Assembly: GCA_900542445.1 (NCBI GenBank)
Contig: UQNN01000015.1
Coordinates: 1-50,988 of the forward strand
Source of the DNA: an uncultured Eubacteriales bacterium
Lineage (GTDB): Bacteria; Bacillota; Clostridia; Christensenellales; Aristaeellaceae
Length of the DNA stretch: 50,988 bases
Direction: 5' to 3'
The notes beneath the pieces were generated by a model that was not told where the DNA came from, did no database searches, and saw only the letters and a program-made list of their open reading frames with translations. The position numbers and the translations under genes are program-made. Below, in pieces: positions 1-8,353 of the stretch (position 1 is its first letter; each line of letters begins with the position of its first letter).

Positions 1-428
1 CCCGTGCTGCCGACCGCGGCCGTCGCGCGCGGTCTGGCGGTGCGGGTGTTCGCTTTCGGCGCGCGCGGGGCCTGAGCGGCCGCCTGTGCTTCGCCGTTTG
101 CCGCCGGGGCCGGATTCTGGTTCATCGGCTTGCGCGGCATACGCGGGCGGCGCGGCTTCGCGGCTTCCTGCGGCTTATCCGCCGCCTGCCCGACAGGCTG
201 CGGCTGCTGAGCGCGCGGCTTTCTGGGCATGCGCGGCTTTCTCGGCGCGGCGTTGGCCGTCTGCGTTTCGCCCTCCGATGTCTGCCTGGCGGCGTTTCTT
301 CTGGGCATCGGGCGGCGGCGCAGCGCGCGCTGGGGCTGATCCGCATGGTTATTGTTTGGATTGCCGGCATTGCTTCCGGTTTGATTCTGATTGGGCTTAT
401 TCAAGTCTCTGTTTTCGTTTTCTGCCAC
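1..428 (-). CDS. Arg/Pro-rich N-terminal part of an unidentified protein (partial)
   Basis: An open frame runs off the left edge from a GTG start at 428. A good ribosome site (AAAGGAAA) lies about 5 nt upstream. The visible 142 residues are low-complexity: an Asn/Gln-rich head (MAENENRDLNKPNQNQ), then Arg-Pro-Lys-rich blocks with a repeated PRxPRMPRKP-like motif, and Ala/Pro linkers. This is typical of disordered, nucleic-acid-binding extensions. No folded domain is visible before the edge. Such tails occur on clostridial RNA enzymes such as ribonuclease J or Rho, but that is only a guess. The gene is divergent from the LCP gene. Reading in this frame explains the sequence better than the overlapping frames, because it alone has a ribosome site and coherent composition. 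Confidence 0.55.
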   Translation of the reverse strand, partial: MAENENRDLNKPNQNQTGSNAGNPNNNHADQPQRALRRRPMPRRNAARQTSEGETQTANAAPRKPRMPRKPRAQQPQPVGQAADKPQEAAKPRRPRMPRKPMNQNPAPAANGEAQAAAQAPRAPKANTRTARPRATAAVGST

Positions 429-598
429 AAAAATTTCCTTTCTTTCGCAGATTGTCGTCTGCGTAGCTTCAAACAGACGCACTTTTTCAGGCGCCTTTTT
501 GGGTTTCCATCCATCGCGCTGGCGGAGGTCATCCCGACAGAGCATCTATCTTGAGCGAGGCCGTCTGGCGGCGATGCGCAAAAATCCATAACATTTTT

Positions 599-627
599 AT
601 TATACACGAAAAGCTGTCTTACCGCAA
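599..627 (-). promoter_or_regulatory. Promoter for the partial left-edge gene
   Basis: On the minus strand TTGCGG and a perfect TATAAT are separated by 17 bp. The predicted start lies about 165 nt upstream of the GTG at 428. The 429-786 gap holds only this promoter, the divergent promoter at 677-705, and untranslated leaders; no further gene is supported. Confidence 0.5.
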
Positions 628-676
628 TAAAAATCGACTGATCCGCTCAATTTATCTGCTTTCCGCGCCCGTTCAC

Positions 677-705
677 TTGATTTTCAGCCTTATTTATGTT
701 ATGTT
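677..705 (+). promoter_or_regulatory. Promoter for the LCP gene
   Basis: TTGATT and TATGTT are separated by 17 bp, about 80 nt upstream of the ATG at 787. Confidence 0.4.
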
Positions 706-786
706 GTGATTTAGATTTTTCATGCATATCATTTTCCAGGGCTCATCCGTTTATTTCACTTAAGAATACAAGAAAGCTGGAACGCC

Positions 787-1659
787 ATGTCTGTTTTTTC
801 AAAAGCCAAATCCTTTTTCGCCGCGCATAAAGCGGCGCGCGTTATGCTCGCCGCCGCCGTCATTCTGCTGGCGCTGGTGCTGATTTTCCATCCGCACGGC
901 ACGAAGACTTTCCTCATCATGGGCATCGATAACTACGGCTCGCTCAACGACAGCGGCCGCAGCGACGTGATGATGCTCGTGCAGGTCGGCTTTGATTCCG
1001 GAAAGATTCACGCCGTAACCTTTGCGCGCGACATTGTCGTGCCCAATGAATCCGGCAAAAACGTCAAGCTCAATACCGTCGTCCGCACACAGGATGAAGA
1101 CGCGCTGGTGGATACCATGAACCGCGTGTTTGATCTGAACATCGACGGCTGGTTCCGCGTCAATTTTTCTTCCGTCATCACCATCATCGACGCAATGGGC
1201 GGCGTGGAGGTCGAATTGACCGACGCCGAGGCGCATTATATTGATAACAAGGAGGGCGTATATCCTGAATATCTGCTTTCCGAGGGCGTCTGCCGCCTCA
1301 ACGGCGCGCAGGCGCTGTGTTACGCGCGTTGCCGCAAGCTGGATAACGACATCGGCCGCGGCGACAGGCAGACCAAGCTCTTCTCCGCGCTGGTGAAACA
1401 GACAAAAAAAATGACGGCGGCCAACGTGGTTTCCGTCGTCCGAAACATGAGCCACGCGTGGCAGTCCTCCCTGAGCAGCGGCGAACAGGCCGAACTCGTC
1501 TTTGACGCGTTGTGGATGCGCGGCGCGCAGGTCGTCCGTTCCGCCGTGCCGTATGAGGGCTACTGGCACTACGGCGAAAGCAGCGTCGTTTTGAATCTGG
1601 ATGAAAACGTCCGGCTGCTGCATGAAACGCTCGGCCTGCCTGAACCGAAAACCGAATGA
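787..1659 (+). CDS. LytR-CpsA-Psr (LCP) family cell-wall polymer ligase
   Basis: LCP enzymes transfer undecaprenyl-linked anionic polymers such as teichoic acids or capsule to peptidoglycan on the outer face of the membrane. The 290-residue protein has a short cytoplasmic head, one membrane anchor (about 18-36) and an LCP domain starting at TFLIMGID (41-48). Expected polar residues are present: R58/D60 in GRSD, R81/D82 in ARDIVV, the GGVEV turn (138-142), and the C-terminal signature LNGAQALCYAR (171-181) followed by GRGDRQ (190-195). There is no long C-terminal extension. The ATG at 787 leaves the anchor intact. The AI-2E-type permease starts 34 nt after the stop, so the two are probably co-transcribed. 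The family is clear; which polymer is transferred is unknown. Confidence 0.93.
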   Translation: MSVFSKAKSFFAAHKAARVMLAAAVILLALVLIFHPHGTKTFLIMGIDNYGSLNDSGRSDVMMLVQVGFDSGKIHAVTFARDIVVPNESGKNVKLNTVVRTQDEDALVDTMNRVFDLNIDGWFRVNFSSVITIIDAMGGVEVELTDAEAHYIDNKEGVYPEYLLSEGVCRLNGAQALCYARCRKLDNDIGRGDRQTKLFSALVKQTKKMTAANVVSVVRNMSHAWQSSLSSGEQAELVFDALWMRGAQVVRSAVPYEGYWHYGESSVVLNLDENVRLLHETLGLPEPKTE

Positions 1660-1693
1660 TATTTTCCCTTTTTTCTGAAAGGATTGATGCTTC

Positions 1694-2950
1694 ATGAGCG
1701 ATTTGCAAACCCCCCGGCCGATGGATGAGCGCCGAAAAACCTATCTGAGGCTGATTGCCGAAATCTGTATCGCCATCGTCAGCGTTGCGGCCGTCGCGCT
1801 GCTCGGCGGGCCGGTCGTTGGCATTCTGCTGCCGTTCATCCTCGCGTTCATCATGGCGTGGATGTTCAACCCCGTCATCGCGTGGCTTCAGCGCCACCTG
1901 CGCCTGACGCGCAAACTGTTTTCCTATATTCTGGTGCTCGTGTTTTATGCCCTGCTGTTCGGTCTGTGCCTGTTCTTCGCCGGTCAGCTCGTCTCGCAGG
2001 CCATCGATCTGGCGCGCAGCGTGCCGACCTTCATCGCCGATTTGCAGGGGCTGTACAACGAGCTGGTCACGTGGCTGCAAGAGGTGCTCGCCAAGCTTCC
2101 CGCCGAATACGCAGGCGTGGGCGACGAAATCTTTTCTCTGCTCAACAGCGCGTGGGAATGGCTGAAAACCCTGCTCTCCGGCGCGCTCAGCTATGTGATG
2201 GGCATCTCCCGCAACGTCGCGCTGGAAGTGCCGAGCTTCGTCATCTTCCTGACGGTGCTCGTGCTGGCCAGCTGCATCATCACGGCGGATTTCCCGAACC
2301 TGCGCGAAAATATTTACAGTTACCTCGGTGTACGCGGCAAAAACTCCGTCCGCCTGATGGGCCACAGCTTCCGCGCGGCGGTGTTCGGTTTTTTCCGTTC
2401 CCAGCTGATTTTCGCCCTGCTGGATATGGGCATCATCCTTGTCGCCTTTTTCATCATCGGCGTGCCCTATCCCCTGCCCATCGCGCTGCTTCTCGCGTTT
2501 CTGGATTTCATTCCCTTCTTCGGCGCGGGCACGGTGCTCGTGCCGTGGGGACTGATCTGCATGGCGATCGGTCTGTTTGATATGGGCCTCAAGCTGCTGC
2601 TGCTCTACGGCATTCTGTATATCATCCGCCGCATCTTTGAGCCGCGCATTCTCGGCGGCGCGACGGGCTTCTCTTCGCTGCAAATGCTGTTTTCCATGTA
2701 CGCGGGCATGCGCATCGCGGGCGTCACGGGTCTGGTCGTTGCCCCGATTGTGTGGATCACCTGCGTCAATTTCCTGAAAACCGGCGTGCTGGACGGCTTC
2801 CTCGGCGATATTCGATTTGTCGCCAACGATATCCGTCAGACCGTCGCGCGCCCTGTGCCGACAAAAACACAGGAACCGCCGGCCGCGCGCGCCGCGGCCA
2901 AAGCCGGTGAAAAGAGAAAACGCTTCTCCTTTGGCAGAAAGAAAGATTGA
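1694..2950 (+). CDS. AI-2E family (PerM/YtvI-like) membrane permease
   Basis: This 418-residue polytopic protein has paired N-terminal helices (about 12-60), a helix near 75-100, a hydrophilic stretch (about 105-165), then a dense helical block. The block includes the PFFGAGTVLVPWG loop and the C-terminal RRIFEPRILG segment typical of the AI-2E/PerM family. Members include autoinducer exporters, Na+/H+ antiporter-like proteins and the Bacillus sporulation protein YtvI, so the substrate cannot be named. The tail (about 385-418) is basic, Lys/Arg/Ala-rich and probably cytoplasmic. An AAAGGA ribosome site precedes the ATG. It follows the LCP gene by 34 nt and is closed by a terminator 9 nt after its stop. 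Confidence 0.88.
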   Translation: MSDLQTPRPMDERRKTYLRLIAEICIAIVSVAAVALLGGPVVGILLPFILAFIMAWMFNPVIAWLQRHLRLTRKLFSYILVLVFYALLFGLCLFFAGQLVSQAIDLARSVPTFIADLQGLYNELVTWLQEVLAKLPAEYAGVGDEIFSLLNSAWEWLKTLLSGALSYVMGISRNVALEVPSFVIFLTVLVLASCIITADFPNLRENIYSYLGVRGKNSVRLMGHSFRAAVFGFFRSQLIFALLDMGIILVAFFIIGVPYPLPIALLLAFLDFIPFFGAGTVLVPWGLICMAIGLFDMGLKLLLLYGILYIIRRIFEPRILGGATGFSSLQMLFSMYAGMRIAGVTGLVVAPIVWITCVNFLKTGVLDGFLGDIRFVANDIRQTVARPVPTKTQEPPAARAAAKAGEKRKRFSFGRKKD

Positions 2951-2958
2951 CCTTCACA

Positions 2959-2988
2959 GCCCGTCCGTTTCGGAACGGGCATTTTTTT
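2959..2988 (+). terminator. Intrinsic terminator after the AI-2E permease
   Basis: A stem GCCCGTCCG / CGGAACGGGC with one bulged base and a TTT loop is followed by seven T. Confidence 0.8.
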
Positions 2989-2998
2989 GCCCTTTTTG

Positions 2999-3027
2999 AT
3001 GACAACCGCCTCATAGTTTGCTATAAT
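2999..3027 (+). promoter_or_regulatory. Promoter for the first XpaC-like gene
   Basis: ATGACA (5/6 match to the -35) and TATAAT are 17 bp apart. The -10 is extended (TGC before TATAAT). The start would be about 50 nt upstream of the ATG at 3082. Confidence 0.7.
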
Positions 3028-3081
3028 GGTATCTATCCAAAAACAAACGATTTCAGGGTTTTTCCTCGGAGGATAACGATA

Positions 3082-3915
3082 ATGAAAAACGCCAGGCGCC
3101 TGCTCCGCAAACTGGATTATCTGCCCCGTTGGGCGTGGTACATGCTCTCTTTGTTTATCGGCGGTCCCATCGGCCCGTTCGTCGTGTATCTGGTGTTCCA
3201 CGTGCTGACCAAAGCCGCAGATGACGAGGAACCCGAACAGGATAGCGTCGATTGGGGCGCAAGCTATGACCGCAGTGGACGAACCTACGCCGACGCGGAC
3301 TGCACCGTCACCGACGACGCGGAGATCGAAGACGCATGGCAAAAGACCGAGTCCTCCGCTTCCCGCGCGCGCCGTGAAGCCCAGCCCGCCGAAAACACGC
3401 AGACGGACAGCGCCGACGACGAGGTCAGCAAGGTCATCCGCGAGGGCCGCGCCGCCATGCGCCGCATCCGTCACGCCAACGACCTGATTCCCGATCCGGA
3501 ACTCTCCGCGCAAATCGATTCCATCGAAAACAGTTGCGGCCAGATTCTCTCCATTTTGGAACAGCGCCCTCAGCTGCTCTCTCAGCTTCGCACCTTCCTG
3601 CGCTATTATCTGCCGACCACGCTTCGCCTGCTCGAAGCGCGCGCCAAGCTGGAAAAAAGCGCAAACACCCCCAAGGCCCGCGAGGTTCGCGCGCGCATTT
3701 CGCAGGCCGTCGGCGAAATCGATACGGCTTTCCGTAAGCAGGTCGAAGCGCTGGATGAATACCGCTTCATCGATCTGGAAAGCGAGATGGACGTCATGCG
3801 CGACATGCTCAAATCCGACGGCCTGATCGATGAGGACGAACAAAAGGACGACGATCCTTTTGCCGACGTGCTCAAAAACCGAAACGACCGGAATACGCCG
3901 ATGGGCGCGCACTGA
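3082..3915 (+). CDS. XpaC-like (5-bromo-4-chloroindolyl phosphate hydrolysis family) membrane protein
   Basis: The start is the ATG at 3082, preceded by a strong GGAGG (CTCGGAGGATAACGAT); the frame is open further upstream but lies in promoter and terminator DNA. The 277-residue product has one hydrophobic segment (about 18-44), an acidic, disordered linker (about 45-120), and a C-terminal helical domain. That domain carries the family signature ILEQRPQLLSQLRTFLRYYLP followed shortly by LRLLEARAKLE and later LESEMDVMRDMLKSDGL. Family members often sit beside TelA toxic-anion-resistance genes; the biochemical role is not established and the family name comes from a dye-hydrolysis phenotype. 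The second copy at 23786 shares the core domain but lacks the long acidic insert. This copy has its own promoter and is followed by a secreted protein gene. Confidence 0.85.
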   Translation: MKNARRLLRKLDYLPRWAWYMLSLFIGGPIGPFVVYLVFHVLTKAADDEEPEQDSVDWGASYDRSGRTYADADCTVTDDAEIEDAWQKTESSASRARREAQPAENTQTDSADDEVSKVIREGRAAMRRIRHANDLIPDPELSAQIDSIENSCGQILSILEQRPQLLSQLRTFLRYYLPTTLRLLEARAKLEKSANTPKAREVRARISQAVGEIDTAFRKQVEALDEYRFIDLESEMDVMRDMLKSDGLIDEDEQKDDDPFADVLKNRNDRNTPMGAH

Positions 3916-3953
3916 ACCGGCGCGCTCTCCCCTTTTCAGAAAGGATCTCCGTT

Positions 3954-4463
3954 TTGAAAAAAAGCCTCTGGCTGCTTCTGACGCTTGTCCTGCTGTGTGC
4001 AGCCGCACCCGCCCAGGCGGATAAATCTCCGCTCGTTCAGGCTTTGGGCAGCGAGCAGGCCGCCCGCCACCTGGCAACGCATATCTATGCCCGCAAAGAC
4101 CATTGGGACGGTACGCTCCCTTTTTTCTGCCCGGACGAAACCTGCAAGGATTACGGCCATGTGCGCCTGACGGGCCGCCGCGTCACTTTGTGGGATTCCC
4201 CCGGAAAAGGCGACAGCCGCGTCGCTTATTATCCCAACGGCACAACCAATAAAGTCGGCCCGGATACCGAATTTGAGCTGACCAACGTCGTCGCCTATAA
4301 GGGCAGGTATTACGCCAATATCCGGATTACCGATGATCACGGCGTCGTGGTCAATTCCGGGTTCGTCAACGCGGATTATATCGCCTGTGACTGCAAAAAC
4401 TATACCGTCTTTGAAGACGTGGATGAATATGTGTACCGCTTCGGCCCTTTCTCCCTCAAATAA
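3954..4463 (+). CDS. Small secreted protein with SH3-like region
   Basis: The start is a TTG at 3954 after AAAGGATCTCC. The 169-residue product opens with a classical signal peptide (MKKSLWLLLTLVLLC, cleavage near AQA-DK, about residue 22). The mature part holds a cysteine pair in FFCPDETC, then a beta-rich stretch (VTLWDSPGKGDSRVAYYP ... YKGRYYANIRI ... GFVNADYI) that resembles a bacterial SH3 fold, with a second cysteine pair near the C-terminus (CDC). I do not recognise a named family. It follows the XpaC-like gene by 38 nt and is probably co-transcribed. A copy of the dispersed hairpin repeat begins just after its stop. Confidence 0.75.
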   Translation: MKKSLWLLLTLVLLCAAAPAQADKSPLVQALGSEQAARHLATHIYARKDHWDGTLPFFCPDETCKDYGHVRLTGRRVTLWDSPGKGDSRVAYYPNGTTNKVGPDTEFELTNVVAYKGRYYANIRITDDHGVVVNSGFVNADYIACDCKNYTVFEDVDEYVYRFGPFSLK

Positions 4464-4465
4464 TG

Positions 4466-4604
4466 TTTAAACCGCCGCGAAGCGAAAGGGGAAGGTCAAG
4501 GGAACTCAGTTCCCTTGTGGGGTTTGGGGCAAAGCCCCATCGTTCTCCCCGATTGCGAAGCAACGTTATCATTCGTCAGGCAGCGCAGCGTCACCTGACG
4601 TTGC
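4466..4604. repeat. Dispersed hairpin repeat, copy 1
   Basis: The element starts TTTAAACCG 2 nt after a stop codon. It contains three inverted repeats: CAAGGGAAC-TCA-GTTCCCTTG, GGGGC-AAA-GCCCC, and CGTCAGG...CCTGACG. A close copy lies at 29022-29154 and a diverged copy near 23670-23760. It carries no coding frame. The family is described under findings. Confidence 0.85.
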
Positions 4605-4646
4605 ACAATTCACTTTGAATTGAAAAAAGAGAGATCTCCATCCATC

Positions 4647-4690
4647 AAAAAGCATCCGCTCCTTTCGCTCGAAGGAACAGATGCTTTTTT
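4647..4690. terminator. Bidirectional intrinsic terminator
   Basis: Stem AAAAAGCATC / GATGCTTTTT with an inner TCCTT / AAGGA pair, flanked by A and T tracts. It lies between the plus-strand secreted protein/repeat and the minus-strand ferredoxin fragment. Confidence 0.8.
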
Positions 4691-4696
4691 CTTTGT

Positions 4697-4903
4697 TTAA
4701 AACCGACTTTCAATCGCGCCGATGGAGCAGATTTCCGCACACCGCCCGCAATGCAGACAGCGCTTCGGATCGATGACGCGCGTCTGCGGACGACCCTCGC
4801 CATCCAGCGTTGCCGGAACGGCCAGCGTCACGGTGTCGCCGAAATGCACAATCTGTGCTTTTTCAGGATGATCCGCGGCTACTGCGTCGCCAAACGCCGC
4901 CAC
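4697..4903 (-). pseudogene. Remnant of a 4Fe-4S ferredoxin-type protein
   Basis: The frame ends in a clean single-cluster motif CLHCGRCAEICSIGAI (C-x2-C-x2-C-x3-C) preceded by about 50 residues of ordinary protein sequence. The only in-frame start is a GTG at 4903 with no ribosome site. Protein-like sequence (ALTDGF, preceded by a Cys-containing stretch) continues upstream of it in frame to about 4999 without any ATG, GTG or TTG start. It therefore looks like the 3' end of a larger iron-sulfur protein whose 5' part was lost. A short functional ferredoxin from the GTG cannot be excluded. Confidence 0.45.
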
Positions 4904-5062
4904 AAATCCATCGGTCAGCGCGCGGATCGAACCGCACCTGTCCGGCGAAACAAGTGCGCACTTTTTTATTATATAGGCACAAAAAGGTAACCGTGTAAAT
5001 CAGTCTTAATATGTTTGCATCTTCTAATAAAAGTCCGGTCAATTCTTTTTCCAAATTTTATC

Positions 5063-5091
5063 TTGACAGCGCCCCCGCCTCTGCATATAAT
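5063..5091 (+). promoter_or_regulatory. Consensus promoter of the ABC efflux operon
   Basis: Perfect TTGACA and perfect TATAAT with 17 bp spacing. It gives a leader of about 130 nt before the GTG at 5229. Confidence 0.85.
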
Positions 5092-5112
5092 GAAAACGAA
5101 TTTCAGATATTG

Positions 5113-5211
5113 TTTTTACGACGTTCGATGCGCGCCGCATTTCGTTCGGCGTTTTCTTTCAGATATCGTAAAAATAAAAACCTACATTTGTTTTTACTCC
5201 CCGCTTGGGGA
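5113..5211 (+). promoter_or_regulatory. Inverted repeats in the ABC operon leader
   Basis: TTTTTACGA (5113-5121) and TCGTAAAAA (5166-5174) form a 9-bp inverted repeat inside the untranslated leader. A small hairpin TCCCC-GCTT-GGGGA (5198-5211) ends 4 nt before the AAGGAGG ribosome site. The structures could be an operator for the TetR protein at the operon end or affect translation; neither is shown. Confidence 0.4.
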
Positions 5212-5228
5212 TGAAAAGGAGGTTTTCC

Positions 5229-5930
5229 GTGGGCTATATCAACTTTGAGCACGTCTGCAAGTATTATCAGACGGGCGACACCGTGGTCAAGGCCGTGGAC
5301 GACGTCAATTTCACCGTTGAAAAAGGCGAATTCTGCGTGGTGCTTGGCCCTTCCGGTGCAGGCAAAACCACCATCTTGAACCTGCTGGGCGGCATGGATA
5401 AAGCCACCAGCGGCACCATCACCGTCGGCGGCAAACAGATCACCGGCCTCCGCGGCCCGCAGCTGACGGATTACCGGCGCACGGACGTCGGCTTCGTCTT
5501 CCAGTTTTACAACCTGATGCCCAACCTCACGGCGCTTGAAAACGTCGAGCTGGCCCGGCAGCTCTGTAAAGACGCGCTCGACCCGAAGACCATCATGGAG
5601 CAGGTCGGTCTGGGCAAGCGCATGAACAACTTCCCCGCCCAGCTTTCCGGCGGCGAACAGCAGCGCGTGTCCATCGCCCGCGCGCTGTGCAAGAATCCGG
5701 CGCTGCTGCTGTGCGACGAGCCGACCGGCGCGCTGGATTCCAAGACCGGCGTGCAGGTGCTCTCGCTGCTGACGGACGTCTGCCGCACGCACAACGCCAC
5801 CGTCGTCATCATCACGCACAACGCGATGATCGCCCCGCTGGGCAACCGCGTCATCCACGTGAAGAACGGCGGCATTGAATCGATTGAAACATGCGAGCAT
5901 CCCGCCCGCGTGGAGGATATCGCATGGTAA
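5229..5930 (+). CDS. MacB/LolD-type ABC transporter ATP-binding protein
   Basis: The GTG at 5229 is chosen because a perfect AAGGAGG lies 6-7 nt upstream; an upstream in-frame TTG would swallow that site. The 233-residue ATPase has Walker A GPSGAGKTT (40-48), the Q-loop in FVFQFYNLMPNL (near 92), the signature LSGGEQQR (139-146), Walker B LLLCDE (159-164) and the switch His in ITHN (197). This pattern belongs to the subfamily that powers FtsX-fold permeases working on lipids, peptides or drugs at the membrane. Its stop overlaps the permease start by 7 nt (ATGGTAA), so the pair is translationally coupled. Confidence 0.95.
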   Translation: MGYINFEHVCKYYQTGDTVVKAVDDVNFTVEKGEFCVVLGPSGAGKTTILNLLGGMDKATSGTITVGGKQITGLRGPQLTDYRRTDVGFVFQFYNLMPNLTALENVELARQLCKDALDPKTIMEQVGLGKRMNNFPAQLSGGEQQRVSIARALCKNPALLLCDEPTGALDSKTGVQVLSLLTDVCRTHNATVVIITHNAMIAPLGNRVIHVKNGGIESIETCEHPARVEDIAW

Positions 5931-8239
5931 GGCCGAAAAACAATATGCTGCGAAAGAAGCTCTACCGCGACATGTCGCGGGCGGCGATGCAGTTTCTTTC
6001 CATCATCGCGCTGTGCGCGCTGGGCACGTTCGCGTTTTCCGCTCTGGATGGCACGGCGCGCATGATCCGCACGACGCTCAACACCTACTACGAGGAAAAC
6101 AACCTCGCCGATTTCTGGATCACACTCCCTACCGCCGACCGTTCCGCGTTGGAGAAGGTTGCCGCGCTGCCGGATGTGAAAGAGGTCTGCGCGCGCGCCT
6201 CAACAGATCTGGATACGACGCTTCCGGGCGACGTTTCCGTTTCCGTCACGGTCTACGACGGCGAAATGACCATCAACAAGCCGCTGCTTCGCGAAGGCGA
6301 GCTGCTGGAAGCCAACGACCCGCGCGGCTGTCTCGTCGAAGAGCGCTTCGCGCAGTCGAAAGGGCTTTCGCTGGGCGACAGGCTGACGGTGAAGCTCAAC
6401 GGTCAGCAGTATCCGTTCACCATCCGCGGCATTGTCGTCAGCCCAGAATACATCGTCGTCACCGACGGCATGGCCGCCAACCCGGATCAATACGGCTTCA
6501 TCCTCGTCAATTCCTGCGCCATTCCGGAACTGCCGCTGACGCAGATTGTCGCCACCATGGCGGACGGCACGCAGAGCGACGCCGTGCAGGCCGAGATTGA
6601 ATCCGTCCTGCCGGACGCGCTGGTCGTGGACCGCACCGCGCATATGAGCACGGCGCGCGCCAACAACGACGCGCAGATGTTTGAAAACATGACGCTCATC
6701 TTCCCGGTGCTGGCTTACGCCGTCGCCGCGCTGATCGTCATGACGACCCTCTCCCGTATGATTGACAACCAGCGCATGCAGATGGGCACGCTTCAGGCGC
6801 TGGGCTTCTCCGCGCATCAGATTAAAATGCACTATCTCTCCTACGCCATCGCGCCTTCCGCGGTCGGCGCCGTGCTGGGCACGCTCATCGGCCACAGCAC
6901 GCTGCCCTATCTGCTGTGGGATACGCTGATTGCGCAGAACGAAATGCCCTATCGGCTCACGCCGCCGATTTCCGCCTTCGCGTGGGGCATGACGCTGCTG
7001 AGCGTGGTGATGAGCATCTTCATCCTGCTGCACTCCTACAAGAGCGCCGCGAAGGAATGCACCGCCTCGCTGCTGCGCGCCAAACCGCCGAAAAACGGCA
7101 AGCGCATTCTGCTGGAACGCATTACGTGGCTCTGGTCGCGGTTCAGCTTTAACACGAAGATGGTCGTCCGCAACCTGATGCGCAACAAGCTGCGCACCAT
7201 CATGATGCTCGTCGGCCTGCTGTGCTGCACGATGCTGATCATCACCTCGCTGGGTCTTCAGGATTCCGTCACGTCGCTGAGCGTCAAGTATTATACGAAG
7301 TCGCTGGATTACGACGTGATCGCCAACCTCACGGGCACAGTCGATAAGGCCGAAAGCTACGAGCGCCGCGCCGACGCAGACGCCGCCGAATGCCTGATGG
7401 AAAAATCCGTCTCGCTGCGCACCGATGCGGGCACGCGCACGGAGCGCCTGACCGTGCTGGAAGACGACCAAACGATGATCCACCTCGGCAAGGACGAAAC
7501 CTTCGTCCCGCTGGAAACCGGGACGGCGGCCATCACTTACAAGCTGACGAAAACGCTGAACCTGCATGTCGGCGACACCGTTCGGGTCTATCTGCCCGGC
7601 GACGACGAGCCGTTTACCATCGCCATCGGCCAAATCGTCTACAACAACGTCACGCAGGGCATTTATCTCAACCGCACGACATGGGAATCCCTCCGCAAGG
7701 GCGAATTCGTCCCCACCGGCCTGATGCTCAAGAACCCGGACGAAACCTATCTCGCCCAGCTGGCAGACATGGATGAAGTGGACAGTCTGGATTATCCCGC
7801 CAAGCTGATCGACGACATGATGCAGATGCTCGACTCGCTCTCCGCCGTGTTCACCATGCTGACCTGCATCGCGCTGGCGCTGGCGTTCGTCATCTGTTAC
7901 AACATGGGGCTGATGAACTTCGTCGAGCGCACGCGCGAATACGCGACGCTCAAGGTGCTGGGCTACCATCAGAAAGAGATCCGCCGCCTGATTATGTGCG
8001 AAAACTCCATCATCTCCCTCTTCGGCGTGGCGCTGGGCATCTGGCCGGGCATCGCGCTGACGGATATCATCATGCACACCTGTGAGCCGGAGAGCGGCTT
8101 CTACCCCGGCGCGCCGACGATCCAATCCATCGTCATCGCCTGCGTCGTCACCTATCTGTTCTCCCAGCTGCTTCAGCGCATGCTGGCGCGCAAGGTGCAG
8201 AAGATCGACATGGTTGAAGCGCTCAAATCCGTCGAATAA
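5924..8239 (+). CDS. FtsX-fold ABC transporter permease (large, two FtsX domains)
   Basis: The start is the ATG at 5924 with GGAGG 6 nt upstream. The 771-residue protein has an N-terminal helix (about 22-40), an extracytoplasmic domain, a first FtsX block beginning near MTLIFPVLAYAVAALIVMTT with the cytoplasmic loop TLQALGFSAHQIK, an anchor helix near RTIMMLVGLLCCTMLIITSL, a second extracytoplasmic domain, and a second FtsX block (ERTREYATLKVLGYHQKEIR) ending in VEALKSVE. This two-block architecture is typical of Gram-positive peptide or drug exporters. Together with the adaptor downstream it forms a tripartite-like export system. Substrate unknown. Confidence 0.93.
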   Translation: MVRPKNNMLRKKLYRDMSRAAMQFLSIIALCALGTFAFSALDGTARMIRTTLNTYYEENNLADFWITLPTADRSALEKVAALPDVKEVCARASTDLDTTLPGDVSVSVTVYDGEMTINKPLLREGELLEANDPRGCLVEERFAQSKGLSLGDRLTVKLNGQQYPFTIRGIVVSPEYIVVTDGMAANPDQYGFILVNSCAIPELPLTQIVATMADGTQSDAVQAEIESVLPDALVVDRTAHMSTARANNDAQMFENMTLIFPVLAYAVAALIVMTTLSRMIDNQRMQMGTLQALGFSAHQIKMHYLSYAIAPSAVGAVLGTLIGHSTLPYLLWDTLIAQNEMPYRLTPPISAFAWGMTLLSVVMSIFILLHSYKSAAKECTASLLRAKPPKNGKRILLERITWLWSRFSFNTKMVVRNLMRNKLRTIMMLVGLLCCTMLIITSLGLQDSVTSLSVKYYTKSLDYDVIANLTGTVDKAESYERRADADAAECLMEKSVSLRTDAGTRTERLTVLEDDQTMIHLGKDETFVPLETGTAAITYKLTKTLNLHVGDTVRVYLPGDDEPFTIAIGQIVYNNVTQGIYLNRTTWESLRKGEFVPTGLMLKNPDETYLAQLADMDEVDSLDYPAKLIDDMMQMLDSLSAVFTMLTCIALALAFVICYNMGLMNFVERTREYATLKVLGYHQKEIRRLIMCENSIISLFGVALGIWPGIALTDIIMHTCEPESGFYPGAPTIQSIVIACVVTYLFSQLLQRMLARKVQKIDMVEALKSVE

Positions 8240-8353
8240 GCGGCCTGAGGCTGCCTCCGCCCAGATTCTGCATCGCGCGGAACTCAGGCGCACGTTCGAT
8301 TCCATGGACGCATGACGCGTCTTCCCTCTTTATTCAAATAAGAAAGGAACATA

